Positions 54,636 through 63,936 of a DNA stretch of 64,000 bases are shown here, one piece after another (position 1 is the first letter of the stretch; every line of letters starts with the position of its first letter). The stretch lies in NCBI GenBank assembly GCA_947503035.1, contig CANNCD010000006.1, positions 62,001 to 126,000 of the forward strand. The letters run 5' to 3'. The notes beneath the pieces were generated by a model, which had not been told where the DNA came from, made no database searches, and saw nothing but the letters and a program-made list of their open reading frames with translations. The translations under genes were made by a program, and so were the position numbers. This stretch comes from an uncultured Halocynthiibacter sp. (GTDB taxonomy: Bacteria; Pseudomonadota; Alphaproteobacteria; Rhodobacterales; Rhodobacteraceae).

Positions 54636-55883
54636 ATGAGCGCAGTACTACAGGCCGAACCCGCACCGATCACCGCATGTACAATTTCGCGGGACGTGCA
54701 AAATTTCGAGCTTTTGATTGAGGACATGGAAACCAAGCTTGGCGAAAGCTGGGGGGATTTGTCCTTTGATGATGCGGCGGTGTTCCTCGAACAGGAAGAC
54801 GCCCAATCCCTTGAATTTGTTGCCATTGCGGTTGACGAGGACGACGAAGACGCGCTTGGCGAAATTGGCGACCTTATCCTGCAGGCAAAATCGCAACAGA
54901 TCGGCGTCATCCTTATTGCAGCCGAAGTAAGCCCAGCTGCGCTCCATAAACTGTTGCGCCTTGGGGCAGATGATTTCGTTCCTTATCCGCTTCCTGAAAA
55001 TGAATTGCACGCCGCGATTGATCGTCTGAGCGCCAAGCCCGAGGTTCAAGAAACCGTGGCACCGGCAGCACCCGAATCCACGGGCACGGTCCTTAAGGCG
55101 GCTGATGACAGAAGCGCGGTTGTTCTTCCGGTTCACGGATTGGCAGGTGGCACAGGTGCGTCCACGTTCGCGGTGAACCTTGCATGGGAATTGGCGAATA
55201 TCGACGCCAAAGACCCGCCCCGCGTTTGTATCCTTGATCTCGACCTTCAGTTCGGGAGCATCTCGACCTTTCTTGATTTGCCACGCCGCGAAGCGATTTA
55301 CGAATTGCTGGCCGACACGGAATCTATGGACAGCGAGAGCTTCATGCAGGCGCTTCAATGTTTCAATGAGCGTTTGCACGTGATGACCGCACCTGCGGAC
55401 ATGTTGCCGCTTGATTTGGTGGGCCCAGAGGACATCGACCGGTTGGTGGAAATCGCGCGCGTCAACTTTGACTATGTCGTCATCGATATGCCCTCGACGC
55501 TTGTGGGGTGGACCGAAAGCGTTCTGAACCAAGCCCACGTGTATTTCGCGATGATCGAACAGGATATGCGATCTGCACAGAACGTGTTGCGCATGGTGCG
55601 CGCCTTGAAATCCGAGGATCTCGCCTATGAGAAGCTTCGCTATGTGATTAATCGCGCGCCTAAGTTCACCGATATGGCGGGTAAATCGCGGGTCAAACGC
55701 ATGGCCGAGAGCCTGGACGTGCAGATCGATTTGCAAATGCCCGATGGCGCCAAAGTCGTCGCTCAGGCGGGGGACCACGGGCTTCCACTTGCAGAGACGG
55801 CCCCGAAATGCCCGCTTAGAAAAGAAATTCTGAAACTTGCCAAGTCGCTTCATGATTTGAACAAGAATGAAGTCGCGCAGTAG
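54636..55883 (+). CDS. cpaE: CpaE/TadZ-family pilus localisation ATPase
   Basis: MinD/ParA-related protein that places the tad apparatus at a pole. It has 415 residues: an N-terminal receiver-like domain (residues about 15-140), then a deviant Walker A, GLAGGTGASTFAVNLAWEL, in which the usual signature Lys is absent, as is normal in CpaE. The later CILDLDLQFGSISTFLDL and VIDMPSTLVGW are the other nucleotide-fold motifs. Confidence 0.92.
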   Translation: MSAVLQAEPAPITACTISRDVQNFELLIEDMETKLGESWGDLSFDDAAVFLEQEDAQSLEFVAIAVDEDDEDALGEIGDLILQAKSQQIGVILIAAEVSPAALHKLLRLGADDFVPYPLPENELHAAIDRLSAKPEVQETVAPAAPESTGTVLKAADDRSAVVLPVHGLAGGTGASTFAVNLAWELANIDAKDPPRVCILDLDLQFGSISTFLDLPRREAIYELLADTESMDSESFMQALQCFNERLHVMTAPADMLPLDLVGPEDIDRLVEIARVNFDYVVIDMPSTLVGWTESVLNQAHVYFAMIEQDMRSAQNVLRMVRALKSEDLAYEKLRYVINRAPKFTDMAGKSRVKRMAESLDVQIDLQMPDGAKVVAQAGDHGLPLAETAPKCPLRKEILKLAKSLHDLNKNEVAQ

Positions 55884-55899
55884 AAAGAGACGCAAGTAA

Positions 55900-57342
55900 A
55901 TGTTTTCAAAGTACAAAAAACCAGACACTCGCACCCCTGTTGCCAAGGCCGCCCCAAAAGAGGCGCCGAAGCCCAAGGAAGGGACCGCCGCCGCACCTGC
56001 GCCCGCCTCCCTTCGCAAGGCATCCCAAGTCGCGGCCAAGGCCGGCCCTGCGGATAAGGAAATCAAACGCAAAGAGCGTCTGTTTGAGATCAAGGTAGAG
56101 CTTCACAAACAGCTTCTTGATAACTTGAACCTCTCCGCCCTTGAGAGCGCGACCGAGGCTGAGTTGCGCCAAGAGATTTCCGCCATCGCGTTGGAATCCC
56201 TTGCCGAAATGAACGTGGTGCTGAACCGCGAAGAACGTCAGACCCTGACCCAGGATTTGTATGACGAGGTCACTGGTCTTGGTCCGCTTGAGCCGCTTTT
56301 GCAGGACGAAACGGTCAACGATATTCTTGTGAATGGTCCCCAGCAGATTTTCGTGGAACGCGAAGGTAAGCTCGAGCTGTCGGACATTACGTTCAAGGAC
56401 GAAAAGCACCTGTTGCGGATCATCGACAAGATCGTTTCCGCCGTGGGCCGTCGTGTGGACGAAAGCAACCCCTATGTGGATGCGCGTCTGAAAGACGGGT
56501 CGCGTTTCAACGCCATGGTTCCGCCGGTTGCGGTGGATGGGTCGCTTGTGTCCATTCGTAAGTTTAAGAAAGACAAGCTGGGCATTGATGACCTTGTGGA
56601 TTTCGGTGCCTTTACCGAGGAAATGGCCGCCTATCTTCAGGCCGCCGTTGCCACTCGTTTGAACGTGATTGTATCCGGCGGTACGGGTTCTGGTAAAACC
56701 ACGACGCTTAACGCGCTATCGTCGTTCATCGATAACAACGAACGTATTCTGACAATTGAGGATACGGCCGAGCTTCAGCTTCAACAGACGCACGTGGGTC
56801 GCATGGAATCCCGTCCGCCAAACGTTGAGGGCAAAGGCGAGGTATCGCCGCGCGACTGTCTGAAAAACGCGCTTCGTATGCGTCCAGATCGCATCATCGT
56901 GGGTGAGACCCGTGGTGAAGAGGTGATCGATATGCTTCAGGCGATGAACACCGGTCACGATGGATCGATGACGACCATTCACGCCAACTCGGCGCGCGAT
57001 GGGGTGTCCCGTCTGGAAAACATGATCGCGATGGCCGGTATCGAGATGCCCCTTAAGGCGGTTCGAAGCCAGATTTCATCGGCGGTTAATCTGATTGTGC
57101 AAGCATCGCGTCTTCAGGACGGGTCGCGTCGCATGACGTCCATCACGGAAATCACTGGGATGGAGGGGGACGTTATTTCGATGCAGGAGATTTTCCGTTT
57201 CCAACGTGTCGGTCTGACCCCTGAAAACAAAATTATCGGTCACTTTACGGCGACCGGTGTGCGCAGCCACTTCTCTGAGCGGTTCAAAATGTGGGGGTAT
57301 GATTTGCCTGCCTCAATTTTCGAACCCACCAAGATGGGATAG
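55900..57342 (+). CDS. cpaF: CpaF/TadA pilus assembly ATPase
   Basis: Hexameric secretion ATPase that powers Flp assembly and perhaps retraction. It has 480 residues. The N-terminus is Ala/Pro/Lys-rich. The core has Walker [20 protein letters not shown], an Asp box [19 protein letters not shown], Walker [19 protein letters not shown] and a His box [19 protein letters not shown]. It lies 16 bases after cpaE. Confidence 0.97.
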   Translation: MFSKYKKPDTRTPVAKAAPKEAPKPKEGTAAAPAPASLRKASQVAAKAGPADKEIKRKERLFEIKVELHKQLLDNLNLSALESATEAELRQEISAIALESLAEMNVVLNREERQTLTQDLYDEVTGLGPLEPLLQDETVNDILVNGPQQIFVEREGKLELSDITFKDEKHLLRIIDKIVSAVGRRVDESNPYVDARLKDGSRFNAMVPPVAVDGSLVSIRKFKKDKLGIDDLVDFGAFTEEMAAYLQAAVATRLNVIVSGGTGSGKTTTLNALSSFIDNNERILTIEDTAELQLQQTHVGRMESRPPNVEGKGEVSPRDCLKNALRMRPDRIIVGETRGEEVIDMLQAMNTGHDGSMTTIHANSARDGVSRLENMIAMAGIEMPLKAVRSQISSAVNLIVQASRLQDGSRRMTSITEITGMEGDVISMQEIFRFQRVGLTPENKIIGHFTATGVRSHFSERFKMWGYDLPASIFEPTKMG

Positions 57343-57348
57343 GATAAA

Positions 57349-58317
57349 ATGGAAGTCGGAGTAGAACTTGTCATTTATGTCGTGATTTTTATCTCGGTGT
57401 TGTTGCTGGTGAATGCGATCTACCTTTTGGTGTTCGGGAAATCCATCAGTCTTAACAACCGAATAAATCGACGCCTTGAAATGATGGAAAAGGGCGGTGG
57501 CCGCGAAGAGGTCATGGAACAATTGCGCAAGGAGATGTCTCAGCACATCAAATCGCGTTCGATCCCGCTCTATTCGATCCTCGCAAATAAGGCCCAAAAG
57601 GCCAATATCGCCTTTACGCCACAGCAATTGATCATGGTGATGGGCGGTCTGGCGATGTTCGCCTTTGTTGGCCTGTCGGTCGGGACCGCGTCCAGTTTCC
57701 CCGTCAAGATCGCCCTGTCCGTTGGGATGGGCGTCGGCGCGGTGTTCATTTGGGTGTCCAACCTTGCCAAAAAACGCATGTCGATGATCGAAGAACAACT
57801 GCCCGATGCGGTCGAACTTATGGTGCGATCCCTTAAGGTGGGGCACCCGTTTGCCTCGGCGTTGACGATTGTATCAGAAGAGGTCCCCGATCCATTGGGC
57901 ACCGAAATGGGCATCATCGCGGATGAGAACGCCTATGGTCGTGATGTGTCCGAGGCGCTTAAGGCGATGGCCGAACGTCTGGACAATCAGGATTTGCGCT
58001 TCTTGTCGGTGGCCGTCACCATTCAACAACAGGCGGGTGGTAACTTGGCCGAGATCCTTGCCGGTCTGTCCAAGGTGATCCGCGCGCGGTTCAAATTGTT
58101 CCGCCGCGTGAACGCCATCACCGCCGAGGCCAAGTGGTCGGGCGCGTTCCTGTCGGGCTTTCCGATTGTGGCCCTGATTGGGATCAACCTGCTTGATCCG
58201 AACTACTATGACAACGTGTTGGATCACCGGTTGTTTATTCCGGCCTGTATCGCAGTTGCGGCGATGCTGTCGGTGAACATCTTCGTGATGAAAAAGCTTG
58301 TGGATATTAAGGTGTAA
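57349..58317 (+). CDS. tadB: TadB inner-membrane platform protein
   Basis: Type II secretion F-domain protein forming the inner-membrane platform. It has 322 residues. Membrane spans occur at the N-terminus (VIYVVIFISVLLLVNAIYLL), near 95-135, and at the C-terminus (FIPACIAVAAMLSVNIFVM). The cytoplasmic F domain includes EEQLPDAVELMVRSLKVGHPFAS and QQAGGNLAEILAGLSKVIR. Confidence 0.95.
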   Translation: MEVGVELVIYVVIFISVLLLVNAIYLLVFGKSISLNNRINRRLEMMEKGGGREEVMEQLRKEMSQHIKSRSIPLYSILANKAQKANIAFTPQQLIMVMGGLAMFAFVGLSVGTASSFPVKIALSVGMGVGAVFIWVSNLAKKRMSMIEEQLPDAVELMVRSLKVGHPFASALTIVSEEVPDPLGTEMGIIADENAYGRDVSEALKAMAERLDNQDLRFLSVAVTIQQQAGGNLAEILAGLSKVIRARFKLFRRVNAITAEAKWSGAFLSGFPIVALIGINLLDPNYYDNVLDHRLFIPACIAVAAMLSVNIFVMKKLVDIKV

Positions 58318-58326
58318 GGGGGAGAT

Positions 58327-59310
58327 ATGAGTATATTTAGTGACATAAACGGTTTCCTTGTCGAACTGCTTGGCCCGCTTGGTCCGCTGATTGCGGTTGG
58401 GGTTTTGGGGACGGCGCTGGTCGTTGCGACTTTGCCTATGTTCCTTGTCAAAAAAGAGGACCCGCTTGACCGTCTGAAACGTCAACGGCTTGACCCAAAT
58501 GCGGCGAAACGCGAACCAACTCAGGCGCTTCGGGTTGAGACCAAGAACGATAAGCTCGAAAAATACGCGGGTTTTCTTGAACCTCAGGACGAAGAAGAAC
58601 TGTCCAACATGCAGCTCAAGCTGTTGCGCGCGGGGTATAGCGGGCCAAACGCGGTTCGCACGTTCTTTTTCCTACAGTTCGCCTTGGCGTTGCTGGGTCT
58701 CGCGGTTGGGGGCATCTATGCCTATCTGAAATCGCAAGGGACCGAGGTCCCGACGCAGGCTGACATGTTGAAATGGGTTCTTGGACCTGGTGTGGTCGGA
58801 TATATGGGGCCGAAATACTGGGTCACACGTCGATCCGCCGAACGCGAAGAGATGATCATCAATGGCTTTCCGGACTCGCTTGATATGATGCTTGTTTGCG
58901 TCGAGGCGGGGCAATCGCTTGATCAATCGATCATTCGCGTGTCGCAGGAATTGCGTGCCTCTTATCCGCCCTTGGCCGATGAATTCGAAATGGTGGCCTA
59001 TGAAATGAAGGCCGGTAAAGACAAGGCTTCGGTTCTTAAGGACATGTCTGAACGCTGTGGGGTTTCGGATATTTCTTCCTTTACCACCGTGTTGGTCCAG
59101 TCCCAGACCTTTGGTACGTCGATTGCCGATGCGCTTCGGGTCTATGCCGAAGAGATGCGCGACAAACGCGTGATGCGCGCCGAGGAAAAGGCCAACAAAT
59201 TGCCGACCAAGATGACCTTGGCGACGATGATGTTCACATTGCCACCGCTTATGATCGTTCTGATCGGGCCGTCGCTTGTGGGTATGGCCGAGTCCTTCTC
59301 GCAATTCTAA
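58327..59310 (+). CDS. tadC: TadC inner-membrane platform protein
   Basis: Second T2SF platform protein, 327 residues. The N-terminal span is ELLGPLGPLIAVGVLGTALV, more spans lie near residues 110-160, and there is one at the C-terminus (ATMMFTLPPLMIVLIGPSLV). The F domain reads INGFPDSLDMMLVCVEAGQSLDQSI and LVQSQTFGTSIADALRVYAEE. A hairpin follows. Confidence 0.95.
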   Translation: MSIFSDINGFLVELLGPLGPLIAVGVLGTALVVATLPMFLVKKEDPLDRLKRQRLDPNAAKREPTQALRVETKNDKLEKYAGFLEPQDEEELSNMQLKLLRAGYSGPNAVRTFFFLQFALALLGLAVGGIYAYLKSQGTEVPTQADMLKWVLGPGVVGYMGPKYWVTRRSAEREEMIINGFPDSLDMMLVCVEAGQSLDQSIIRVSQELRASYPPLADEFEMVAYEMKAGKDKASVLKDMSERCGVSDISSFTTVLVQSQTFGTSIADALRVYAEEMRDKRVMRAEEKANKLPTKMTLATMMFTLPPLMIVLIGPSLVGMAESFSQF

Positions 59311-59317
59311 AACGGGC

Positions 59318-59340
59318 AGGGGCGTGTGATGCGCCCCTTT
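59318..59340 (+). terminator. Hairpin between tadC and tadD
   Basis: AGGGGCG-TGTGATG-CGCCCCT followed by TT and a pyrimidine-rich stretch, 8 bases after the tadC stop. It may partly separate the platform genes from the tadD genes. Confidence 0.45.
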
Positions 59341-59403
59341 CCCCTTGTCATGAGGCGGTGATTTCGGCGACAAAGACCTGTGGATCTACTGTGGGGCCAA
59401 GTT

Positions 59404-59955
59404 GTGCGAAATATTCTGTTACCTATGATGCTCTGCGCCGCCCTTGCAGCGTGTGAAACCACATCCCCCGCGATCGATGGCAAATATGCCCCCCCTGTTG
59501 ATCCGACCCAAGAGGCGGTTGACGGCATGGTGGTCGGGCAACGTCTGATGGATGCGGGTGAATTTGAACTGGCGCATCGCGCATTTCTACGGGCCGCCAG
59601 CGAACAGGGCCTGAATGCGCGCACCTATACGGCGCTTGGTTCGGTGAACCTGCGCATGGGGCGCTTGGGTCAGGCCGAGAACCTGCTGCGCGAGGCCGTG
59701 GAAGAGGACGCAGAATTCGTGCCGGCATGGAACAATCTGGGTGCGGTTCTGATGGAACAACAGAAATACCCCGAGGCGGCCCGCGTTTTCAGGCTCGCTT
59801 TTGCGTTGGATCGTGGCGAAAGTGACTCGATCCGTGAAAATTTACGCTTGGCGCTCGCAAAAATTGAAAATCCGACCTATACTGAGCAAAATGACACAAA
59901 TTATGCGTTGGTTCGTACGGACACATCCGAGTTCGTGATCGAGGCAACGCCATAA
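59404..59955 (+). CDS. tadD: TadD-like tetratricopeptide lipoprotein
   Basis: Pilotin-like factor thought to aid secretin assembly. The start is set at the GTG at 59404 because it gives a compact lipoprotein signal (RNILLPMMLCAALAAC) and 183 residues; a GTG at 59380 is also in frame. TPR repeats run from about residue 40 (AGEFELAHRAFLRAASEQGLN; AENLLREAVEEDAEFVPAWNNLGAV). A second TadD-like gene follows 26 bases later. Confidence 0.88.
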   Translation: MRNILLPMMLCAALAACETTSPAIDGKYAPPVDPTQEAVDGMVVGQRLMDAGEFELAHRAFLRAASEQGLNARTYTALGSVNLRMGRLGQAENLLREAVEEDAEFVPAWNNLGAVLMEQQKYPEAARVFRLAFALDRGESDSIRENLRLALAKIENPTYTEQNDTNYALVRTDTSEFVIEATP

Positions 59956-59981
59956 GGTCTGAGCAGTAAAAGGACGCAAAA

Positions 59982-60830
59982 ATGCGCCACCCTATGATTT
60001 TGTCGCTGTGTCTTGCGGTTGCGGTTTCTGCCTGTCAGAAATCAAGCGAGACGAATGTGGACGAGGCCCTAAAGGACCTCAATGTGATCGATGAGAGCAA
60101 TCTCAGCGATATTATGCTTACTGTCGCTGATCCCGACGAAGCTGTTAATTTTTTCCGCCGTTCTGCCCGAGACAACCCAGATCGCATTGATCTTGCGCGT
60201 GGTCTTGCGGTGTCTTTGGTGCGGGCCAAGAAATACCAAGAGGGCGTCGGCGCCTGGCAAAAGGTCGTGGCCTTTGACAGTTCCACCAACGACGACCGCG
60301 TTGAACTGGCCGATGCGTTCATCCGTGCCGGTGATTGGGATGCGGCCGAGGCCGAACTCGACAAAGTGCCCCCCACGATTGAGACGTTTAAACGCTATCG
60401 CCTTGAGGCGATGGTGGCGGATTCCAATGAAGAATGGAAACGGTCGGATAGCTTTTACCAGACCGCAGTTGGCCTGACGACGAAACCGTCTGGTGTGTTG
60501 AACAACTGGGGGTTCTCGAAACTCTCCCGTGGGGATTATGGCGCGGCCGAACAATTGTTCGTTGATGCGCTTGGCTATGACTCCGGTTTGTTTACCGCCA
60601 AGAACAACCTTGTTCTGGCCCGCGCCGCGCAACGTAAATATGACCTGCCTGTTATCCAAATGACTCAGATCGAACGTGCGCAATTGCTCCATACCTCGGC
60701 CTTGTCTGCTATCAAACAGGGCGATATCGAAACGGGCCGCGCGCTTTTGCAGAATGCGATTGAAACCCACCCGCAACACTTTGAGGCCGCCGCGCGTTCG
60801 CTTGCCGCCCTCGAAAGCTATCGGGGCTAG
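59982..60830 (+). CDS. Second tetratricopeptide (TadD-like) lipoprotein
   Basis: A 282-residue protein with lipobox VAVSAC near residue 18. TPR-like helices run to the C-terminus (DRIDLARGLAVSLVRAKKYQEG; FIRAGDWDAAEAELDKVPPTIE; WGFSKLSRGDYGAAEQLFVDAL). It is probably an assembly or assistance factor for the Flp machinery, working with the preceding TadD. The prepilin peptidase gene follows 4 bases after its stop. Confidence 0.86.
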   Translation: MRHPMILSLCLAVAVSACQKSSETNVDEALKDLNVIDESNLSDIMLTVADPDEAVNFFRRSARDNPDRIDLARGLAVSLVRAKKYQEGVGAWQKVVAFDSSTNDDRVELADAFIRAGDWDAAEAELDKVPPTIETFKRYRLEAMVADSNEEWKRSDSFYQTAVGLTTKPSGVLNNWGFSKLSRGDYGAAEQLFVDALGYDSGLFTAKNNLVLARAAQRKYDLPVIQMTQIERAQLLHTSALSAIKQGDIETGRALLQNAIETHPQHFEAAARSLAALESYRG

Positions 60831-60834
60831 CCAC

Positions 60835-61350
60835 ATGGATCTGTCGACGTTTTCCATGGCGATTTCCAAATCCTCTGCGCTTTGGTTTTTGCCTTTTGTG
60901 GCCCCGCTGTGCGTTTGGGCGATCTTTTCCGACCTGATGAATATGAAAATCCGGAACCAGTGTGTTTTGGCCATGATGGTGGTCTTTGCCGTCGTTGGGT
61001 TCTTCGTGTTGCCGTTTGACGCCTATCTGTGGAGCTGGTCGCATTTCGCGGTGATCTTGGTCATCGGATTTGTCCTGAATATGGGCGGGATGTTCGGGGC
61101 GGGGGATGCGAAATTCGCCGCCGCCATGGCGCCGTTTTTCCACGTTGGCGACTATACAACGGCGCTTTATCTCTACTGTTTGACCTCGGTCGGCGGCTTT
61201 GTTCTGCACCGGCTTATCCGTCGTGTGCCACTTATCACCAACGCGACGCCGGATTGGCACAGCTGGACCAGCAAACGCATGCCCTTTGGTCTTTCATTAG
61301 GGGTTATGATGCTAGCCTACCTTATCTTGGGCGCAATTTACGGGGCCTAG
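60835..61350 (+). CDS. cpaA: Prepilin peptidase CpaA/TadV
   Basis: A24-family aspartic peptidase that cleaves Flp prepilin at the inner membrane. The start is the ATG at 60835, giving 171 residues with about five spans. The two catalytic Asp residues are in WAIFSDLMNMKI near residue 33 and MFGAGDAKFAAAMAPF (GxGD motif) near 90. It has no methylase domain. Confidence 0.93.
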   Translation: MDLSTFSMAISKSSALWFLPFVAPLCVWAIFSDLMNMKIRNQCVLAMMVVFAVVGFFVLPFDAYLWSWSHFAVILVIGFVLNMGGMFGAGDAKFAAAMAPFFHVGDYTTALYLYCLTSVGGFVLHRLIRRVPLITNATPDWHSWTSKRMPFGLSLGVMMLAYLILGAIYGA

Positions 61351-61377
61351 GCCGCAGATATCAAAGGTTGATCACAC

Positions 61378-62682
61378 ATGAGCACTCCTTCCGTTCTTCC
61401 GCCCGAACAACCCGCCTCGCTGGCTGCGGTTGGTCTGTCGCCGGTTATGATGCGCGACATTCTGTTGAAAACGATGTTCCGCCAAAACCTTGATCTTGTG
61501 TCGGTTTTGTCGCGGACGCTGTGTCTGACGATCCCAGTCACGCAGGAATTGGTTGATCTGGCGCGCGGGCAAAAATTGCTTGAGGCGACGGGGACATTGC
61601 ATGCGTCATCCGGCGGCGAAATGGGGTATCAGCTGACCGATGCCGGCAAGGCGCGCGCGCTTGATGCGCTGGCCCAGTCGGAATATTTCGGCGCGATGCC
61701 TGTGCCGCTTGAGATGTATAAGAAACAGGTCGAACGCCAATCGATCCGCAATATCCACGTTGATCGTAAACAATTGACCGACGCGATGGGCCATCTGATT
61801 TTGCCCGATAGCCTGTTGGACCACCTCGGTCCGGCGGTTGGGGCAGGGCGTTCCATTCTGATGTACGGCCCCCCGGGTAACGGTAAGTCGTCGATTTCAA
61901 ACGGGATCCGCGACGCGCTGGGGGATACGATTTTTGTGCCGCGCGCCATCGAATATTCGGGGCAGGTGATCACGGTTTACGATCCAATCGTGCACACGCT
62001 CGCCGCCGACGAAGAGGACGATCCAAATGCGTTGCGCCGGACGGGGGCGAAATATGACCGCCGTTATGTGCGCTGTGAACGGCCCACGGTTGTGACCGGT
62101 GGTGAGCTTACGGTGTCGATGCTGGACCTTGTCTATAACTCGACCTCGCGGACCTATCAGGCGCCGTTGCAGTTGAAATCAACCGGCGGCATTTTCATCG
62201 TGGATGACCTTGGCCGTCAGGCCGAGCCACCCCAAACATTGGTCAACCGCTGGATTGTTCCGCTTGAAGAAAGCAAAGATATCCTTGCGCTTCAATCCGG
62301 TGAAAAATTCACGGTGCCCTTTGATACGTTGGTGATTTTCTCGACCAACTTCCACCCGAATGAGATTTTCGATGGTGCGGCGCTTCGCCGGATCTTCTTT
62401 AAGATCAAGGTCGATGGACCGAACCAAGAGGATTTCCTCAAGATTTTCGCGATGGTCGCCCGCAAGAAAAAGATGCCTTTGAACGAGGCGACCTTGGTGC
62501 ATCTGTTGAAAAAGAAATACCCGACGATCAACAATAATTTCGCCAACTATCAACCGGTATTTTTGATCGACCAGATGCGCGCGATTTGTGAATTCGAAGG
62601 CATTCCGTATCAGATGACGCCGGATCTTATTGATCGGGCATGGGCGAATATGTTCGTGAAAGACGAAAAAATCGCCAAGTAA
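61378..62682 (+). CDS. AAA-family ATPase at the end of the tad run
   Basis: Cytoplasmic ATPase of 434 residues; role not established. The N-terminal part is helical (residues 1-155, with GEMGYQLTDAGKARALDALAQS). The AAA core has Walker A YGPPGNGKSSISNGI and a Walker B-like GIFIVDDLGRQAEPPQTLVNRW. It is not the pilus motor, since cpaF fills that place. Similar ATPases lie beside tad genes in related bacteria, which suggests a link, but it could be independent. A bidirectional terminator follows. Confidence 0.85.
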   Translation: MSTPSVLPPEQPASLAAVGLSPVMMRDILLKTMFRQNLDLVSVLSRTLCLTIPVTQELVDLARGQKLLEATGTLHASSGGEMGYQLTDAGKARALDALAQSEYFGAMPVPLEMYKKQVERQSIRNIHVDRKQLTDAMGHLILPDSLLDHLGPAVGAGRSILMYGPPGNGKSSISNGIRDALGDTIFVPRAIEYSGQVITVYDPIVHTLAADEEDDPNALRRTGAKYDRRYVRCERPTVVTGGELTVSMLDLVYNSTSRTYQAPLQLKSTGGIFIVDDLGRQAEPPQTLVNRWIVPLEESKDILALQSGEKFTVPFDTLVIFSTNFHPNEIFDGAALRRIFFKIKVDGPNQEDFLKIFAMVARKKKMPLNEATLVHLLKKKYPTINNNFANYQPVFLIDQMRAICEFEGIPYQMTPDLIDRAWANMFVKDEKIAK

Positions 62683-62698
62683 TTTGGGATTTAGATAC

Positions 62699-62729
62699 AA
62701 AAAGGGCGCCTCAAACGGGCGCCCTTTTT
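62699..62729. terminator. Bidirectional terminator between the AAA ATPase and cpaB genes
   Basis: Arms AAAAAGGGCGCC and GGCGCCCTTTTT around a seven-base loop. Flanked by A/T runs on both sides, it serves convergent transcription. Confidence 0.9.
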
Positions 62730-62739
62730 CAATACGATG

Positions 62740-63579
62740 CTAGTTCCGGCAGGGGATCGGTGTTTCGATCACGTCGCCACCACGTCGCGATTTGATGGTA
62801 CAAATCTTTTGGGCCACTGGTGCGGACACTTCGTTCGCAACGATCCCAAGCAGACTGTTTTGATCCACCTCAATGCCAGCAGCAACAATCGTGTCATCGG
62901 CAGTACCGACAAGAGACAGCGTGAGATCGCCCGTGGCCTGAGCCTGTGCAAGGGCGGCAACCTGAATCGGTGTAACCTCGACCGTTACCGTTTTCGCGAT
63001 GGAGACGTCGCGATCGCCAGAGTTTGCGCTTTGGTCCACGGCAATAAGTTTCACGCCGCTTTCAATAAGTTTGGTGACTTCGTTCCCAAGCGCCTTGCCG
63101 GACCAATAGACGTCCACATGGTCACCAGGGCGCAAGAAGCCAGACACGCCGCTTGTCGCGTCCACATCGATGGCAAAGGCACGATAGCCCTTAGTCAAAC
63201 GACCGGTCAGGCCTGCGTTATCGCCAGGTTCTGAAACCTTAACCGTAAGGATCGCTTCGTTTGCTTCCATTGGACGTAAAACGGTGCGCAATAGGTCTTC
63301 GCCTTGGGTGAAGAATTCCTCGGTTGTCGCAAATGACCCCTCGGGGAGGTGGTTCACGGAAAACGGCGCAAGGGCGACGTCTTCTGCTGTGATTTTCTCA
63401 CCATATTCTATGGGTCGCGTTACGATCAGAATTTCGGTTGTTTCAACCATCGCCTGACGCGCAATCCGTTCCTGTTCAAGGTTGGTTTCATACGTCCCCA
63501 AAAGACCTTGCGCCATGTGGACGGCAAAACCCGCCAGCGCGATGCCTGCTATCAAAACGAGGCCAAATACCAATCGCAT
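62740..63579 (-). CDS. cpaB: Flp pilus assembly protein CpaB
   Basis: Periplasmic assembly protein anchored by one N-terminal span (LVFGLVLIAGIALAGFAVHM). The start at 63579 (MRLVFGL) has AAAGGA 6 bases upstream and gives 279 residues. A SAF domain (residues about 50-120, RPIEYGEKITAEDVALAPFSV) and an RcpC/CpaB domain (GYRAFAIDVDATSGVSGFLRPGDHVDVYW) follow. It is on the minus strand, convergent with the rest of the tad run, behind the pilin gene. Confidence 0.95.
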   Translation of the reverse strand: MRLVFGLVLIAGIALAGFAVHMAQGLLGTYETNLEQERIARQAMVETTEILIVTRPIEYGEKITAEDVALAPFSVNHLPEGSFATTEEFFTQGEDLLRTVLRPMEANEAILTVKVSEPGDNAGLTGRLTKGYRAFAIDVDATSGVSGFLRPGDHVDVYWSGKALGNEVTKLIESGVKLIAVDQSANSGDRDVSIAKTVTVEVTPIQVAALAQAQATGDLTLSLVGTADDTIVAAGIEVDQNSLLGIVANEVSAPVAQKICTIKSRRGGDVIETPIPCRN

Positions 63580-63600
63580 GATGTGTCCTTTCTCTTTAAG

Positions 63601-63616
63601 TCCGCCCAAGGGCGGA
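63601..63616 (-). repeat. Hairpin upstream of cpaB
   Basis: TCCGCC and GGCGGA, separated by four bases, between the pilin and cpaB genes. It could stabilise or process the pilin mRNA so that pilin exceeds CpaB. No T-run is seen on the minus strand. Confidence 0.45.
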
Positions 63617-63765
63617 TTGTTACTAGGTCAGTGTTGTACGCCAAATATGTCTAAAGCTTGGCCAGATGGGGGCCAAGTTAAGGTTATTCACCGTGGGCAT
63701 ATTAGGGATACAGGGCATTAAATCGCGCCGAGGCACGATGTAATGGGTGACCCGATTTGGTGGGG

Positions 63766-63936
63766 CTAGATCTTTTGTGCGAGAACCGCCGCGCCGATTG
63801 AGTCTTCAACCGCTTGCGTTTCGTCGTCAAATTGCACGGCAAATGCGACCGTGATCGCGACCACCGCTGCCGTTAGAACAACATAGTCGATCGAAACTGC
63901 ACCGTCTTCACTGTTGAAAAATGTACGTAGTGACAT
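63766..63936 (-). CDS. flp: Flp-type pilin with a variant prepilin motif
   Basis: Small prepilin of 56 residues from the ATG at 63936, with GGAG 6 bases upstream. A short basic leader (MSLRTFFNSEDG) is followed by a hydrophobic core (AVSIDYVVLTAAVVAITVAF) and an acidic tail. Flp prepilins normally read G/XXXXEY at the peptidase site; here the order is G-AVSI-D-Y, with Asp replacing the conserved Glu at +5. Cleavage after Gly12 would leave 44 residues. It lies 186 bases before cpaB. Confidence 0.85.
   Translation of the reverse strand: MSLRTFFNSEDGAVSIDYVVLTAAVVAITVAFAVQFDDETQAVEDSIGAAVLAQKI

Noticed and set aside
54648-56093. Long minus-strand frame opposite cpaE and the start of cpaF
   Set aside because: It crosses two well-supported genes and shows no domain.
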